Shown here piece by piece: positions 19,111 through 30,312 of a DNA stretch of 64,000 nucleotides; the stretch's first letter is position 1, and the number at the start of each line of letters is the position of its first letter. The stretch comes from Cepaea nemoralis (lineage: Eukaryota; Mollusca; Gastropoda; Stylommatophora; Helicidae). The stretch lies in assembly GCA_014155875.1 (NCBI GenBank), contig JACEFZ010027925.1, forward strand, positions 124,001 to 188,000, in the 5' to 3' direction. Both the position numbers and the translations under genes were made by a program. The notes below the pieces were generated by a model, which made no database searches, was not told where the DNA came from, and saw nothing but the letters and a program-made list of their open reading frames with translations.

Positions 19111-20649
19111 GACCCGGAGAAAAAGCAGCTCACCTCATGGCAATGGCAGTTGTAGTGGAGACAGAAGTGGGAACCAACGAGGGCAGGGAATATCTCCTGG
19201 TACACCAGGAAACCTACAAGGATGTACAGGTGAACCCTGATCTGACTTCCCAGGAGAGGGAAAAGATTATCCAGGTTCTCGAGTCTCATAAGGAGATACT
19301 GACTGATAAACCAGGACGAACGAGGTTGGTGGAGTTCGAGATGACTTTGACCACTCAGGAGCCTGTTCGCCAAAAGGTTTACCCAGTGCCATTCTCTAAA
19401 GAAAAGGCCCTGGAGGGGGAAATACAGAAACTGTTGGAGGATGACGTGATTGCACCTTCCACATCCCCTTACAATGCGGGGGTAGTTCTGTTACGAAAAC
19501 CAAGTGGAGAACACCGGTTGTGTATAGACTACCGACTTCTGAACAGTCATACACAATTTCAGGTGGAACCTTTGCCGAATCCAACTCAGCTATTCGCGAG
19601 GCTCCATAAAGCAAGGTATTTCTCAAAGGTGGATCTGAGTCGCGGGTATTATCAGATTCCGGTCAAACCAGAGGTTCGACCTCTACTGGCCTTCAGTACC
19701 CCCAGTGGACATTATGAATTCAAGGTCATGCCCTTTGGACTCAGCAATGCACCTAGGGTGTTTACTCGCATGATGAGGACTTTACTTGATCCTTTAAAGG
19801 ATCCTTCCATCATCTCATTCATGGATGATATTCTGATTTCCAGTGACAGTTTGGATGACCATTTACAATCCTTGGAAAGAGTTTTCAATAGGCTCAAGGA
19901 AGCAGGGCTTACAGCTCGCCCAACCAAGTGCATGATCGGTTACCAGACTCTGGAATTTCTAGGTCACACCATCACTCCAGGACACATTGTCCCAGAGGAA
20001 AAGAACCTAGAGAAAATCAGAAGTGCTCCAAGGCCAAAAACGAAGAAGGATGTGCGATCTTTTCTCTCGTTGTGTGGGGTCTACCACAAATTTATCCCAC
20101 ATTTCACGGAACTGGGAGCTCCATTAACAGAAATCTTGAAAAAGGGATTCCCAGGCCAAATAGTTTGGACACCAGAATGTGAGAGTGCCTACAGTCAGTT
20201 GAAGGAGGCCTTGGTCAGCAAACCTGTGTTACAGCTCCCGGACCTTTCCAAACCATTTGTGTTGAGAACGGATGCAAGTGGGATTGGGATTGGGGCAGCT
20301 TTGTTACAGGAAGGAAAAGACGATGCTTCAGTTTTGAAACCAGTGGCATACGCAAGCAAGAAACTTCTCCCGGCTGAGAGGAATTATTCGACCGTTGAGA
20401 GAGAGTGTTTGGCTCTTGTATGGGCCGTACAAAAATTCCAGCCTTATTTGTATGGAGTTCAGTTTCGAGTTCAGTCGGATCATCAAACCCTTGATGTTCC
20501 TGGCCACGTCTCAGAAGCTCAACGCCCGTTTGATGCGGTGGTCGTTGCTACTTCATCCATACCACTTTACAGTGGAGTATATACCTGGGAGGGAAAATGT
20601 TGGAGCTGATTTCCTGTCTAGACATCCAGCTCCTGAAGAAGAGGAATAG
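19111..20649 (+). pseudogene. Reverse transcriptase and RNase H of the Gmr1-like element
   Basis: In frame after the integrase. RT blocks are LLRKPSGEHRLCIDYR, FSKVDLSRGYYQI, VMPFGLSNAPRVF and the catalytic FMDD (about 19,819). RNase H follows, with LRTDASGIGIGAALL and a second catalytic region SYSTVERECLA-like (AERNYSTVERECLA). A one-base frameshift near 20,490 throws the RNase H end into the next frame, where YIPGRENVGADFLSRHPA leads to the stop at 20,647-20,649. This fits the Ty3/Gypsy RT-RH family. The RT itself looks intact. Confidence 0.88.
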
Positions 20650-20701
20650 GTCATCTGGATCGAACCTCCAAGAAGAAAGAGTTGTTGCGGACTACTCTCT
20701 T

Positions 20702-20714
20702 AGGAGGGGGCCTA
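20702..20714 (+). promoter_or_regulatory. Polypurine tract of the Gmr1-like element
   Basis: AGGAGGGGG lies just before the 3' LTR start (TGTCAC at 20,715), where plus-strand DNA priming occurs. Confidence 0.6.
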
Positions 20715-20781
20715 TGTCACGAGTTAAATAAACTTGTTAGTTGCGACCGATGACAACCAAGCCCGACATTGGTTTGCAAAC

Positions 20782-21969
20782 TGTCATGAAATGCCGCCTT
20801 AACATCCCAGAATATTTCTCGGTCTCAAAATTTGAGAGGCCAAATTGAGAAAGAATGAATTAATCGCGCTGCTCCACGGCTATCTAGTCGTGAGGTAAGA
20901 TTATTCACAAAAAGCCTCTAGCCATGATGTAAGCTTGCAGATGGCAAGTAAAATGGATTGTGTAATTAAAACCGACAAGGCATGACACCTGATAAGCAGA
21001 GGTAGAAAATCGCCCAGGTGTGAACAACATTGACACAGGGAGAGATAATAGCCCCAGGGCTGTAAACAAGCCCCGTCCACTCTGACTGGCAGACTCAGGA
21101 ATGTGTGAAAACAGATCTGATAAGCCAATTAACACTGGGCCTGTGGACTTTGTACCAGACAGAGAGGAGCAAGGTGTGATGGCCAGTTGCAGGGATAATT
21201 GCAATTAACGCTAGGGGGAGATAAGAAGAATTTATGACGGGAATGCCAAGGAGATAATACTGTCTGCTGGACTCAGCTTAAATAAGGGTCACTAGCCTGT
21301 TTTATGTTAGAAAATGTTTGACTTCAGAACAGCTCTCACAAGGAGCACCTATGTTACAGATCTCAAGAACGAGTGAAGACTAGGTAGAGCTAGGACTGAC
21401 AGGGTCAGAATACCGACAAGCTGTTCTTTGTTTTTGAGTCTACTGGAGAGTGGGGATCTGGACCACAGATCCAGATAGATCAAGTAACAAGTTACGTAAT
21501 GTTTCTCATCACTATCTATATGATATCATCATCATCATTTTGAATAACATCCAATGTTTAACATGATTAGTAAATAAATGTTGTAGTATTGTAACTCATA
21601 GTTCTGTCATTATATTTTTTTCCAATTGTGCATACGTGTTGTTGTGTACATTGGTGGGGGTTCACTTAGACACCAAGGAAGGGAGCAGTCAGGGAGAAAA
21701 ACCTGTACTGAGATAGTCGTCTATACTCATATATTTAGACTTAAAACATCTATCTTAGCTAACCTTCTCTTTCCCATTCCTTGGCGAATATTCAGCACAG
21801 TTCATTTCATTTTGTAACGAGCCACTTGGAGCTGTACGCTGGATATTCATGGGCTTAATCTGTAGTTCAGCCATATAGATTCTGTCCCTAGTCAGTTTCT
21901 GACTATTTGGGGTTGCTCGCCAGTGAATAGTACTTTCACCTAGCCTGTGGGGCACCCCGACTTATGATA
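20782..21969 (+). repeat. Left LTR of the nested element
   Basis: 1,188 bp. A TGG-starting candidate primer binding site (TGGACTTCTCGTCTGG) begins at 21,973, four bases after the LTR. Its matching tRNA is not identified. Confidence 0.85.
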
Positions 21970-22605
21970 GATTGGACTTCTCGTCTGGAGTTTGAATTCG
22001 GACTTCTCGCTTTCAATAGACTCCGGTACTAGACCCTAGACATACGATTTTAAAAGTTAACTCTTGTAATCTTCAGTCATCAAAATAGACTATCATCAGA
22101 TGTAGCTAATTTTAGTTGAGGAAGTTACAGAGTATAGATATAACTTTTCAAAAGGGTATAACAGATAAGAACTTATGAGAAAACTACCTCATCTATCATT
22201 TATTGATAAGTATTTTAATTCTTATCATTTAGTGTATCATTCATCATTTAATGATAACTAATCACTTTAATCATATTTACATTGATGTGTTTGATGATTT
22301 AACTGCTTGACTGATTTGCCATTTTATGCTTACTTATGCCATTTTCATTATGACATGTATGCAGTGCATTTTAATATTTATTTAGGTAAATATTACTATT
22401 GATTACTGTGTAGTATATCTCTCACACTTACTTCACTGCGGTCGCCAGAAACTACTTGAATATTACTTTCAGTTGTCTTTCACTGCTGAGGCTAAACTCT
22501 ACACATTGGTATAGGTTCTGCTGTCATTGGTTCACTCTTGTCTTTCTAGCTTAGCTCTGAATTTGATAATACATAGGAGCTTACCTGAATATAGCCATTA
22601 GCAAA
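21970..22605 (+). other. Leader of the nested LTR element
   Basis: A+T-rich, with many short repeats of ATCATTTA/TGAT type around 22,190-22,260. No coding frame is seen. It probably carries packaging signals. Confidence 0.4.
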
Positions 22606-22770
22606 TATGGACTCACCTTCCCAGGATCTAGATTATCTGAAGGCGCGCACAGATTACTTAGAGTCCACGAGAAGGTTAGGCATAATAGAGGGCTTAACAG
22701 GAGAACAATTAGAAATATTACATCAGAGACGAGATGAAAGAGTGAGACATGGCGGAGGAACAGATGACTA
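22606..22770 (+). pseudogene. Short upstream gag-like frame of the nested element
   Basis: ATG 22,606 opens about 54 codons of charged helical sequence (ending in RRDERVRHGGG), stopping at 22,770 just after the start of the next frame. It resembles the N-terminal coiled coil of retroelement Gag proteins. A single frameshift would join it to the downstream ORF, so it is probably the true N-terminus of that protein. Confidence 0.45.
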
Positions 22771-24149
22771 AAACAATTAATGAGTTATTTGAAGCAAAAG
22801 AGCGTAGCAAAACTGAAGAAGCAGAGATTAATAAAAAGCATATGGAAGTAGTCCATGCAGAGAAGCTAACCTTTCTAGCGGAACATAAGGTAGGAGATAT
22901 GGATGCTCACCCAACCAGGAAGGAAGGGACATCTTTGCCACCCACCGCGGAATCAGAGTTAGTGGACCGGGAACTACAGGTTCTCATTCGACCCAGTCCT
23001 AAACGGAAAAGAGGGAAGAAAAAACGTGCTAAGGGCACTTCAAACAGTCACAAACGTGATAACTGTTTGCACCACGGAAATTGTGGTATCACTGGTTCGC
23101 CAGTACAGGACCTTCAGGAAAACCACTTGACTTCTACGAGAAATGAATTTCGAGAGAAAGAGGTACTGAAGACAACCTTTAATGAAGTCGCAGGCAGAGA
23201 CCTAGCGGATTCTCCATTCCCCTCTGGTCACCAGAATCACGAAGTGGAATTACATCTGACTGAAATAGGGAGGAAGGAAGAAACGGAATCCCAGGTGAAT
23301 TTCATTACTGCAACGCGGGAAGAATCACTAATTATTAGTTCAGATAATTTACCTATTAACAGTTACCCAGAGGACAACTGTTTGCACTACAAGATTAGTG
23401 AATTAACTGGTTTGCCAGTACAAGACTTCCAGGAATCTCATTTTACTTCAACGAGAGGTGAAACTCAAGAGGAAGATGACACGAGGACATCTTTTAAGGA
23501 GGTCGGAGATCGAAAGGTAACCGACTTTATTATTCCCTTCATCTCAGGAGAGGATGAAGTGGGATTAAATTTGACTGACAGAGGGATGAAGGAAGATCCT
23601 GAACCCCTTGTGATCTTTGAGGCTGCAGCTCAGGAAAAGACACTAGACATCAGTTCAAATGATTTACGTAATGTGATGGATTGCTTAAACACAAGCCCGC
23701 CACAGGATTTACCTCAACTGGACTTAGCCCATGAAAGCACGACCATAGAGGAACATCCAGACAAGGAAACATTTCCAGTTGTTATCGCGGAGTATACCAG
23801 TTCGAAAACTCAGAAAACACAGGGAATTGCTAGGAGCCAGAATATGGACTCTGATATTGTGCAGACAACATTGTCTGTAGTTGCTAAAGAAGAAATTTCT
23901 TTGCACAAGATGGAGGAAGAAACGCCTATCATCTCATTAGCTGAAGTTATCAGGGAATTCCAGCAACAGGGACCTGAAGTAACAGAAGTCAAGAGTGGTT
24001 TGGAATCAACACTCTTAGGACTCAATCTACCCTTCAGTCAGGTCGATTTGATAGGAGTAGATCAGCTATTTGTGGATACTTTATTCAATAGTAACACCAC
24101 TTTATCGCCCTGGAGTAACTATGCTACCTCTCAAGGCATGACAACTTAG
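22749..24149 (+). CDS. Unrecognised 466-aa ORF with two ~120-aa repeats
   Basis: The only long ORF of the nested element. It begins with a charged helix (about residues 1-45) and a basic patch (KRKRGKKKRAKG, about 83-95), perhaps a nuclear signal. Two related blocks of roughly 120 residues follow, each starting DNCLH and containing GLPVQDFQESHFTSTR or its variant GSPVQDLQENHLTSTR. The tail is acidic. There is no zinc knuckle, protease or RT motif. I do not recognise the family. The position of a gag and the helical start suggest a Gag-like or RNA/DNA-binding role, but this is inference. Confidence 0.55.
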   Translation: MAEEQMTKTINELFEAKERSKTEEAEINKKHMEVVHAEKLTFLAEHKVGDMDAHPTRKEGTSLPPTAESELVDRELQVLIRPSPKRKRGKKKRAKGTSNSHKRDNCLHHGNCGITGSPVQDLQENHLTSTRNEFREKEVLKTTFNEVAGRDLADSPFPSGHQNHEVELHLTEIGRKEETESQVNFITATREESLIISSDNLPINSYPEDNCLHYKISELTGLPVQDFQESHFTSTRGETQEEDDTRTSFKEVGDRKVTDFIIPFISGEDEVGLNLTDRGMKEDPEPLVIFEAAAQEKTLDISSNDLRNVMDCLNTSPPQDLPQLDLAHESTTIEEHPDKETFPVVIAEYTSSKTQKTQGIARSQNMDSDIVQTTLSVVAKEEISLHKMEEETPIISLAEVIREFQQQGPEVTEVKSGLESTLLGLNLPFSQVDLIGVDQLFVDTLFNSNTTLSPWSNYATSQGMTT

Positions 24150-24819
24150 CACAATAAATTTCCAATTTCTAGCACGGTTTTTACAAGAAACTCTAATGTA
24201 GAGAAACTCAGCCCATTAACTGATTATCAGGGGAAGAAACCGCGACACCGAGGAGGGAAAATTGTTACGCCCGACTTGGAAGGAGGAAAGCGCCAGTTGA
24301 ATTTATATCATGGGACCATGATGTGTAACATTATTCCTTTCAAAAGGAAGATATTGATGGATCAGTTAAGATCTATAACGGATGGAGGAAAATCACGGAG
24401 ACAAGCTTTGCTGTGGCCAGATTATGCAAGACGTCACTACTGGGTACATCCTCGGCTGAAAGGATTAAATCACGTAAGTGAAGTGGTGTAAAATAATTGC
24501 TGCCCAGAGGCGTAGAAGAATCCCGTTGATTGTGATCTTTCCCAGAGGGGTAAAATTACAACCTCATGACAATTACCGGATTTTACCAAGCTATTGCATG
24601 GAATCCCGGCCGAAAACCAGGTACAAGGACCTATCCAGAGTATCCTTGGATTATGGAAATGAGACGTCTTTATGCAGAGCAGGACAACCCACTGCCACAA
24701 GGAATATTGGAAACCTTTAGGCAGATACAGAACGGAGAGTGCTTAGGCATTATTCTGGGATGTACGGCGTGCGTTGACAAAAGATTTCTGGCAGAAACTT
24801 TTTTTTAAGGGGGAAGCTC
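24150..24819 (+). other. 3' interior of the nested element and polypurine tract
   Basis: Broken short frames on the plus strand. The last (about 24,566-24,808) contains YPEYPWIMEMRRLYAEQD, possibly the relic of a 3' ORF. The polypurine tract AAGGGGGAAG is at 24,807-24,816, just before the right LTR. Confidence 0.45.
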
Positions 24820-26013
24820 TGTCAGTGAAATGCCGCCTTAACATCCCAGAATATTTTCTCGGTCTCCAAATTTGAGAGGCCAAATTGAGAAAGAATGAAT
24901 TAATCACGCTACTCCACGGCTATCTAGTCGTGAGGTAAGATTATTCACAAAAAGCCTCTAGCCATGATGTAAGCTTGCAGATGGCAAGTAAAATGGACTA
25001 GTGTAATTAAAACCGACCAGGCATGACACCTGATAAGCAGAGGTAGGAAAATCGCCCAGGTGTGAACAACATTGACACAGGGGAAGATAATAGCCCCAGG
25101 GCTGTAAACAAGCCCCGTCCACTCTGACTGGCAGACTCAGGAATGTGTGAAAACAGATCTGATAAGGCAATTAACACTGGGCCTGTAGGACTTTGTACCA
25201 GACAGAGAGGAGCAAGGTGTGATGGCCAGGTTGCAGTGATAATTGCAATTACCGATCAGGGGGAGATAAGAAGAATTTATGACGGGAATGCCAAGGAGAT
25301 AATACTGTCTGCTGGACTCAGCTTAAATAAGGGTCCCTAGCCTGTTTTATGTTAGAAAATGGTTGACTTCAGAACAGCTCTCACAAGGAGCACCTATGTT
25401 ACAGATCTCAAGAACGAGTGAAGACTAGGTAGAGCTAGGACTGACAGGGTCAGAATACCGACAAGCTGTTCTTTGTTTTTGAGTCTACTGGAGAGTGGGG
25501 ATCTGGACCACAGATCCAGATAGATCAAGTAACAAGTTACGTAATGTTTCTCATCACATATCTATATGATATCATCATCATCATTTGAATAACATCCAAT
25601 GTTAACTATGATTAGTAAATAAATGTTGTAGTATTGTAACTCATAGTTCTGTCATTATATTTTTTCCAATTGTGCATACGTGTTGTTGTGTACATTGGTG
25701 GGGGTTCACTTAGACACCAAGGAAGGGAGCAGTCAGGGAGAAAAACCTGTACTGAGATAGTCGTCTATACTCATATATTTAGACTTAAAACATCTATCTT
25801 AGCTAACCTTCTCTTTCCCATTCCTTGGCGAATATTCAGCACAGTTCATTTCATTTTGTAACGAGCCACTTGGAGCTGTACGCTGGATATTCATGGGCTT
25901 AATCTGTAGTTCAGCCATATAGATTCTGTCCCTAGTCAGTTTCTGACTATTTGGGGTTGCTCGCCAGTGAATAATACTTTCACCTAGCCGGTGGGGCACC
26001 CCGACTTATGACA
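24820..26013 (+). repeat. Right LTR of the nested element
   Basis: 1,194 bp, near identical to 20,782-21,969, ending TTATGACA. Small differences (for example a GA inversion of TGTCAT to TGTCAG at the start) show that the insertion is recent but not brand new. Confidence 0.85.
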
Positions 26014-27616
26014 AAACACAATTGACCCTTTGATGTTGAACAAACTGAGGAAAATACGTCGTTAAAACTGTCTGCACCTGGTCGACATTTGTGTATGAGA
26101 TCTAAGTGAGTCACGTCGAGTTGTCTACACACGGTCGACAGTTTGTTGACAGGTTGTTGTTCGAGAGACGTGTACTGGCGACATCTGTCTACGAAGCGGG
26201 AGTTGGCCGTTGAAAGTGATGGACAGAGTGTCTGCTAGAAGTCGGAAGGATTCTGTGATGTGAGGGAAAGGTCTCTGGCTCACAGACAGCCAGGATATTT
26301 GTTGGATGAGACAAAGAACTACCCAGATGAAAGGAAACTTGACAGCTAATTGACTCCGGTTAGTCTAAAAACAGGAGGACAAAGCCAGATTCTGGACTGA
26401 TTGGCGTCTGGACTTTTTGGTGACGTCACTCAAGCACCCATATAAAACCCAGTGCGGTAAACAAGTGGAGGGAGTTGGGAATAACATTCTGAAGTGTTGA
26501 GATCGGTGCATTATTCCGAGTTGTGTTATATAAGAGGGACTAGAATGTCTAAGTGGTGATAGTTATCCGAGGACATAGATCCAGTCGGATTGCCTAGTTT
26601 CTCGAATAGCAACAGGAATAGGCATATGGTTCCATTTCCAGATCCACGTATGTGTGCTATGATTTTCAACAGTGAAGCTAACACAATTTTAGAAGATGAT
26701 CGCTCAGAATCTGAAGACCGAAGTTGCTGAGAGGCCGCTACATGGGGTTTATACCCAAGTTGGTTTGCGGGAACCTGGCTTCTGCTGAGCAGGACATGCT
26801 GAGGAGATTTATGATTAGCAAGTGATAGTTGTATCAATGAACAGTCAGATCATTGTAGAGATACACTATTGATACCAGGAACATTCACACCAAATTTATA
26901 CTGTTATCTAGAACCTTCCGAGTGTTGTGTTAATATGGGGAATCTTTACAACCAGTGACACTAGATCCATTGAGATTTCCTCAATAACAGTGATAATAGG
27001 GTTAGAATTTTCTGAGTAACAATCAGTTAAATAACCGAGGACATTTATTGTGTATATCAGATGGAAGACTCTCATTAGACAGTGTTTGTCCTGGGTGTCC
27101 AGGCATCCTAGTGGTTCCAGAGACAACGGAGGAAGTCTTCACGTGACCGGAGGAGCATCATCCTGGGTGAGGCTACTTGTATGGGATACATGGTGCTGGT
27201 GTGTTGTCAGCACAAGGATGCAAATGACTATACTCTTGAACACTGATCTGAGTCCATAGGCACTTTAGAGTACACGTCACACATTCTACACCTTATACAC
27301 ACACACTTCTCCTACATATACTCTTTGCTTTAATAAATTTCTTGGTTTTATTTGTTGAAGCTTGAGTTGTCAAGTATGTTATCTTGGGGAAGAATGAGAG
27401 GGGGCATGATCCAGGGGTGAGTAAGAGTGAGAAGAAGGTGTCTTCAGATTGAAGGAGTGTTGTGGGACGGAGTCTGCTGGATATCTCCAGAATAGAGATA
27501 TTGAAGTAAAAAAAATGTGGGGGTTGATTCCCCTCACTCCAGGGACAACCCTTAAGTGGTAGAGAAGAACAAGTAACTACTACGACATTCATTCTTTACA
27601 CACACACGACAGAGCC

Positions 27617-29412
27617 GACAAGAAGAAGAACGTGGAGAGCCTGCCTGCTAGCTGCATCAAAGAACCTGAAACTACAGCCACTACTGAAGCCACCATGAGG
27701 GAGAAGATCGACAGCCCACCACAGACAAGAACCAAACCTACGGAGAAGCAGAAAGAGGAGAAAGACACCAGAGCCGGGAACACCGACAAGCAAGTTGGTT
27801 GTCAAGCGTATCCAAGTAGAGCTATCAGACGAAGAAATCCTGAAGCAGCTTCGAGAAGAGAATCAACACACCCCATTCTTGAAGGCGGAGCGGTTCCTCA
27901 CTTACTCCAAGATACCTACAACCTTGTCAGTGGTAACGACAGAGGGCAGCGAGATGGCGACCACAATATCAATCAACAAGAGAATGCAGCGGCCAGAGAA
28001 ATTCATTCCAAGGATCACACAATGTTCCAGATGTCAGAGGGCCGGCCACAGCAGAGCTACGTGTCGCAGTAACATGGAAATCTGCCGATACTGCGCCGAT
28101 CATCACGTCTTCAAGGAGTGTCCGCTGGCTAAGCTGGACACTGACTTCTGAGCACCCAACAGCAAAAGAAAGTGCGCCAACTGCCTGGGCAAACATGGAG
28201 CAAGATATTTGGGCTGTCCTTACCTGCAACGAACAGAGACGTATTAAAGCTCGCCATTAGCACAAAGACACCATACAACGAAGCAAGGCGGAGATGCGAG
28301 ACAGCCACGGGTATATCACAAGCTGAAACAGATCAACTGCAAAAACAGATAGACGAGTTGAAGAGACAAGTCAAGGCACCGCTGACGCCGACTCCGACCA
28401 GCGACAACGAAAAACTACTGGCGGGAATGAAGGAGATCCAACAAAACATCAAGCAAGAAGTGGAACATATGGCACTGATTAAGAAGGAGAACGAAGAGAT
28501 CCTACAAGCCATTAAATCAGAGCGAGAACTAGAGAAAGCTGAAATGGAATTACTCCGAAACAAAACTACAGAAGCCGTACAAGAAAGTACAGAGAAACCG
28601 CAAGATGAAAACCAAGAGACCGAGCCTGAATCGCAAGCGAAAGCCAGCAGCCCAACCATGACGCCCGAAACAGTCAAAGGGAAGCCAGACATCCGAAGAA
28701 AACCAAGATGAACACCTGACGACGGCAAAGAGGACACTTCACCCTATCCATATACCTGGGCGGATATCGCAGAAATAGACAGAAAAGTGGAACTCATGAA
28801 AGAGGAATGCAGGCGCAAGGGACTCCCCGAAGAAAACCAAGATGAACACCCTGACGACGGCAGAGAGGACGCCCCGATACCACCATTATTTACCGATGAA
28901 GAACTCGCGGAGATAAAGAGGAGATACGAACTCGGGTGCAAGGAATACAGAAGGCGCATGGAAGAAACAGCAAAGAAGCACAGGAAATACAAGAGAAAGC
29001 AATGCCCTTCCGTATCGCGGATGAACCAGCTTAATACGAGGATGACGAACACCCGTGGCAATACTATATAGATGACGGAGAGATCGTCCCATTTCTGACC
29101 GCAGAGGAAAAAATCGAATGGCAACAGAAGCTCAAACTCGAAGAAGAAAAAAAGGCGCAAAGGAGGAAAATGAAAACATCGAAAAGCTCCTACAGAAAAT
29201 ACACAAAATTGAGGCAAAATAAACCAAATACAAAGTCCTTTAAGGACTGCAACCAGTCGAGCCAGGAGCCTGCACTAACAACAGATACCACAAGAGGAGA
29301 CGAGCACAAAGGACAGCCGCCGACCGATCCCCCAGCTGACGTCACAGACACAAACAAACAGAACCAGTCCGGATCAGGACCAACTCGTAAGAGCGCTCAT
29401 GACAAGAATTAA
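27617..29412 (+). pseudogene. LINE ORF1 (Gag-like, three CCHC knuckles), remainder
   Basis: Continues from 13,861. Basic, Glu/Lys-rich N-terminus, then after a frameshift near 27,795 the block VVKRIQVELSDEEIL. Zinc knuckles CSRCQRAGHSRATC (about 28,024), CRYCADHHVFKEC (about 28,082) and CANCLGKHGARYLGC (about 28,174, past a TGA at 28,149-28,151) follow. Next comes a coiled coil of about 100 residues (28,320-28,600) and a charged tail with PYTWADIAEIDRK. Several frameshifts break it. ORF1 proteins of I/Jockey-type LINEs bind element RNA; the LINE has no ORF2 here. Confidence 0.72.
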
Positions 29413-29517
29413 GGTGAATGAACCCACAAAAACCACGGACCTCAACAATAACCACAGCTGAAAAACGTAGGTTGAACGAGGCCGAATTTGGAATTTGTGT
29501 TTTGAAAATTGAAATTG

Positions 29518-29727
29518 GAACAGCCCAAGCCACGGTACCTGTCTATAACAGCAGGTGGGAGATGTCATAAAGTAGTTCAGCCTTGAACAGCCCAAGCTAC
29601 GGTATCTGTCTATAACAGCAGGTGGAAGATGTCATAAAGTAGTTCAGTCTTTAACAGCCCAAACTACGGTACCTGTCTATAACAGCATGTGGGTGATGTC
29701 TTAAAGTAGTTCAGTCTTGAACAGCCC
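29518..29727 (+). repeat. 67-bp satellite, array 2
   Basis: About three monomers, directly continuing array 1 in phase after the LINE insertion. Confidence 0.9.
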
Positions 29728-30312
29728 TGTCAGATTCTCACCCGGAGTTACAACGCGTTGTCTGTACCAACGCCAGGCAATGCAACGCTGAACTATGGTA
29801 AACACTACAGTTATAACGCGGCGTCGTCGACAACGCCAGGCAATAACACTGAACGATGCTAAGCAGTCGGGGGTCAGCAGGAACACAGCGTGAACATTGA
29901 GGGTCACGCAAGGTGACTCGACCACAACTGACGCGTGTGCTGAAAGGCTAGTCAGACTGGGGCTTGGGCGCCGTACTGGACAGACGTGTGAATGCGGCCT
30001 GAGTGTTTGAGCATGTATTGATAGCTAGCCTGTATGACCGTTGGAGATGGAACGCCTGTGTGTGTTTTACTTATAAGTGGAGTGCATTGATGTATTCTTA
30101 TATTGATGTATTGATTGCTTGTATTGATGATCTATTTGATATTGTGACTTGTGATTGCGCGACGCTTGTATTGTTTCTGATGAGTGCATTGCGCGAATAA
30201 AGAGTGCGAATTATATCACCAGGTATTCACGTAGAGTTCTTTGGTAGTAATATTTAGTATCACACTTGTCAAGAAACGAGCTATATTTCTTGCCTTACGC
30301 AAGACCCTGACA
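29728..30312 (+). mobile_element. Solo-LTR-like insertion in the satellite
   Basis: 585 bp beginning TGTCAG and ending CTGACA, precisely interrupting a satellite monomer. It contains a plus-strand AATAAA near 30,197. The only shared target bases are CCC, so the target duplication is short or mutated. There is no coding sequence. Confidence 0.65.

Larger units (their letters stand above)
20782..26013 (+). mobile_element. Non-autonomous LTR retrotransposon nested in the 3' LTR
   Basis: Bounded by near-identical LTRs of about 1.19 kb (20,782-21,969 and 24,820-26,013) starting TGTCA and ending TATGA(T/C)A. Target duplication AAAC (20,778-20,781; 26,014-26,017). A polypurine tract precedes the right LTR. 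The 2.85-kb interior has one long ORF (22,749-24,149) and no protease, reverse transcriptase or integrase. It must use enzymes from another element. Confidence 0.88.
13862..27611 (+). mobile_element. Gmr1-like Ty3/Gypsy LTR retrotransposon (integrase before RT)
   Basis: A plus-strand element with LTRs of about 1.66 kb starting TGTCAC and ending CGACA. It is flanked by the 5-bp duplication GAGCC (13,857-13,861; 27,612-27,616). Order: 5' LTR, gag with two zinc knuckles, protease, integrase, reverse transcriptase, RNase H, purine tract, 3' LTR. Placing integrase upstream of a Gypsy-type RT is the hallmark of Gmr1-like elements, first described from deuterostomes. Several stops and frameshifts inactivate it. 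A second LTR element (20,782-26,013) is inserted in its 3' LTR. Confidence 0.88.
20715..27611 (+). repeat. 3' LTR of the Gmr1-like element, interrupted
   Basis: 20,715-20,781 gives the first 67 bp. After the nested element and its AAAC target duplication, the LTR resumes at 26,018 and ends CGACA at 27,611. The total without the insert is about 1,661 bp. Confidence 0.9.
13739..29517 (+). mobile_element. ORF1-only LINE, split by a 13.8-kb LTR element
   Basis: A plus-strand insertion in the satellite, bordered by the 13-bp duplication GAACAGCCCAAGC (13,726-13,738; 29,518-29,530). Because every monomer carries this string, the duplication is also a return to the same monomer phase. With the LTR element (13,862-27,611) removed, it is about 2 kb and contains ORF1 with three CCHC-type knuckles but no endonuclease or reverse transcriptase. 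It is either a non-autonomous LINE or an internally deleted copy. Confidence 0.7.

Noticed and set aside
29728..30312. Assigning the solo LTR to the family at 45,905
   Set aside because: Both have TGTCAG/CTGACA ends, but I found no convincing internal similarity.
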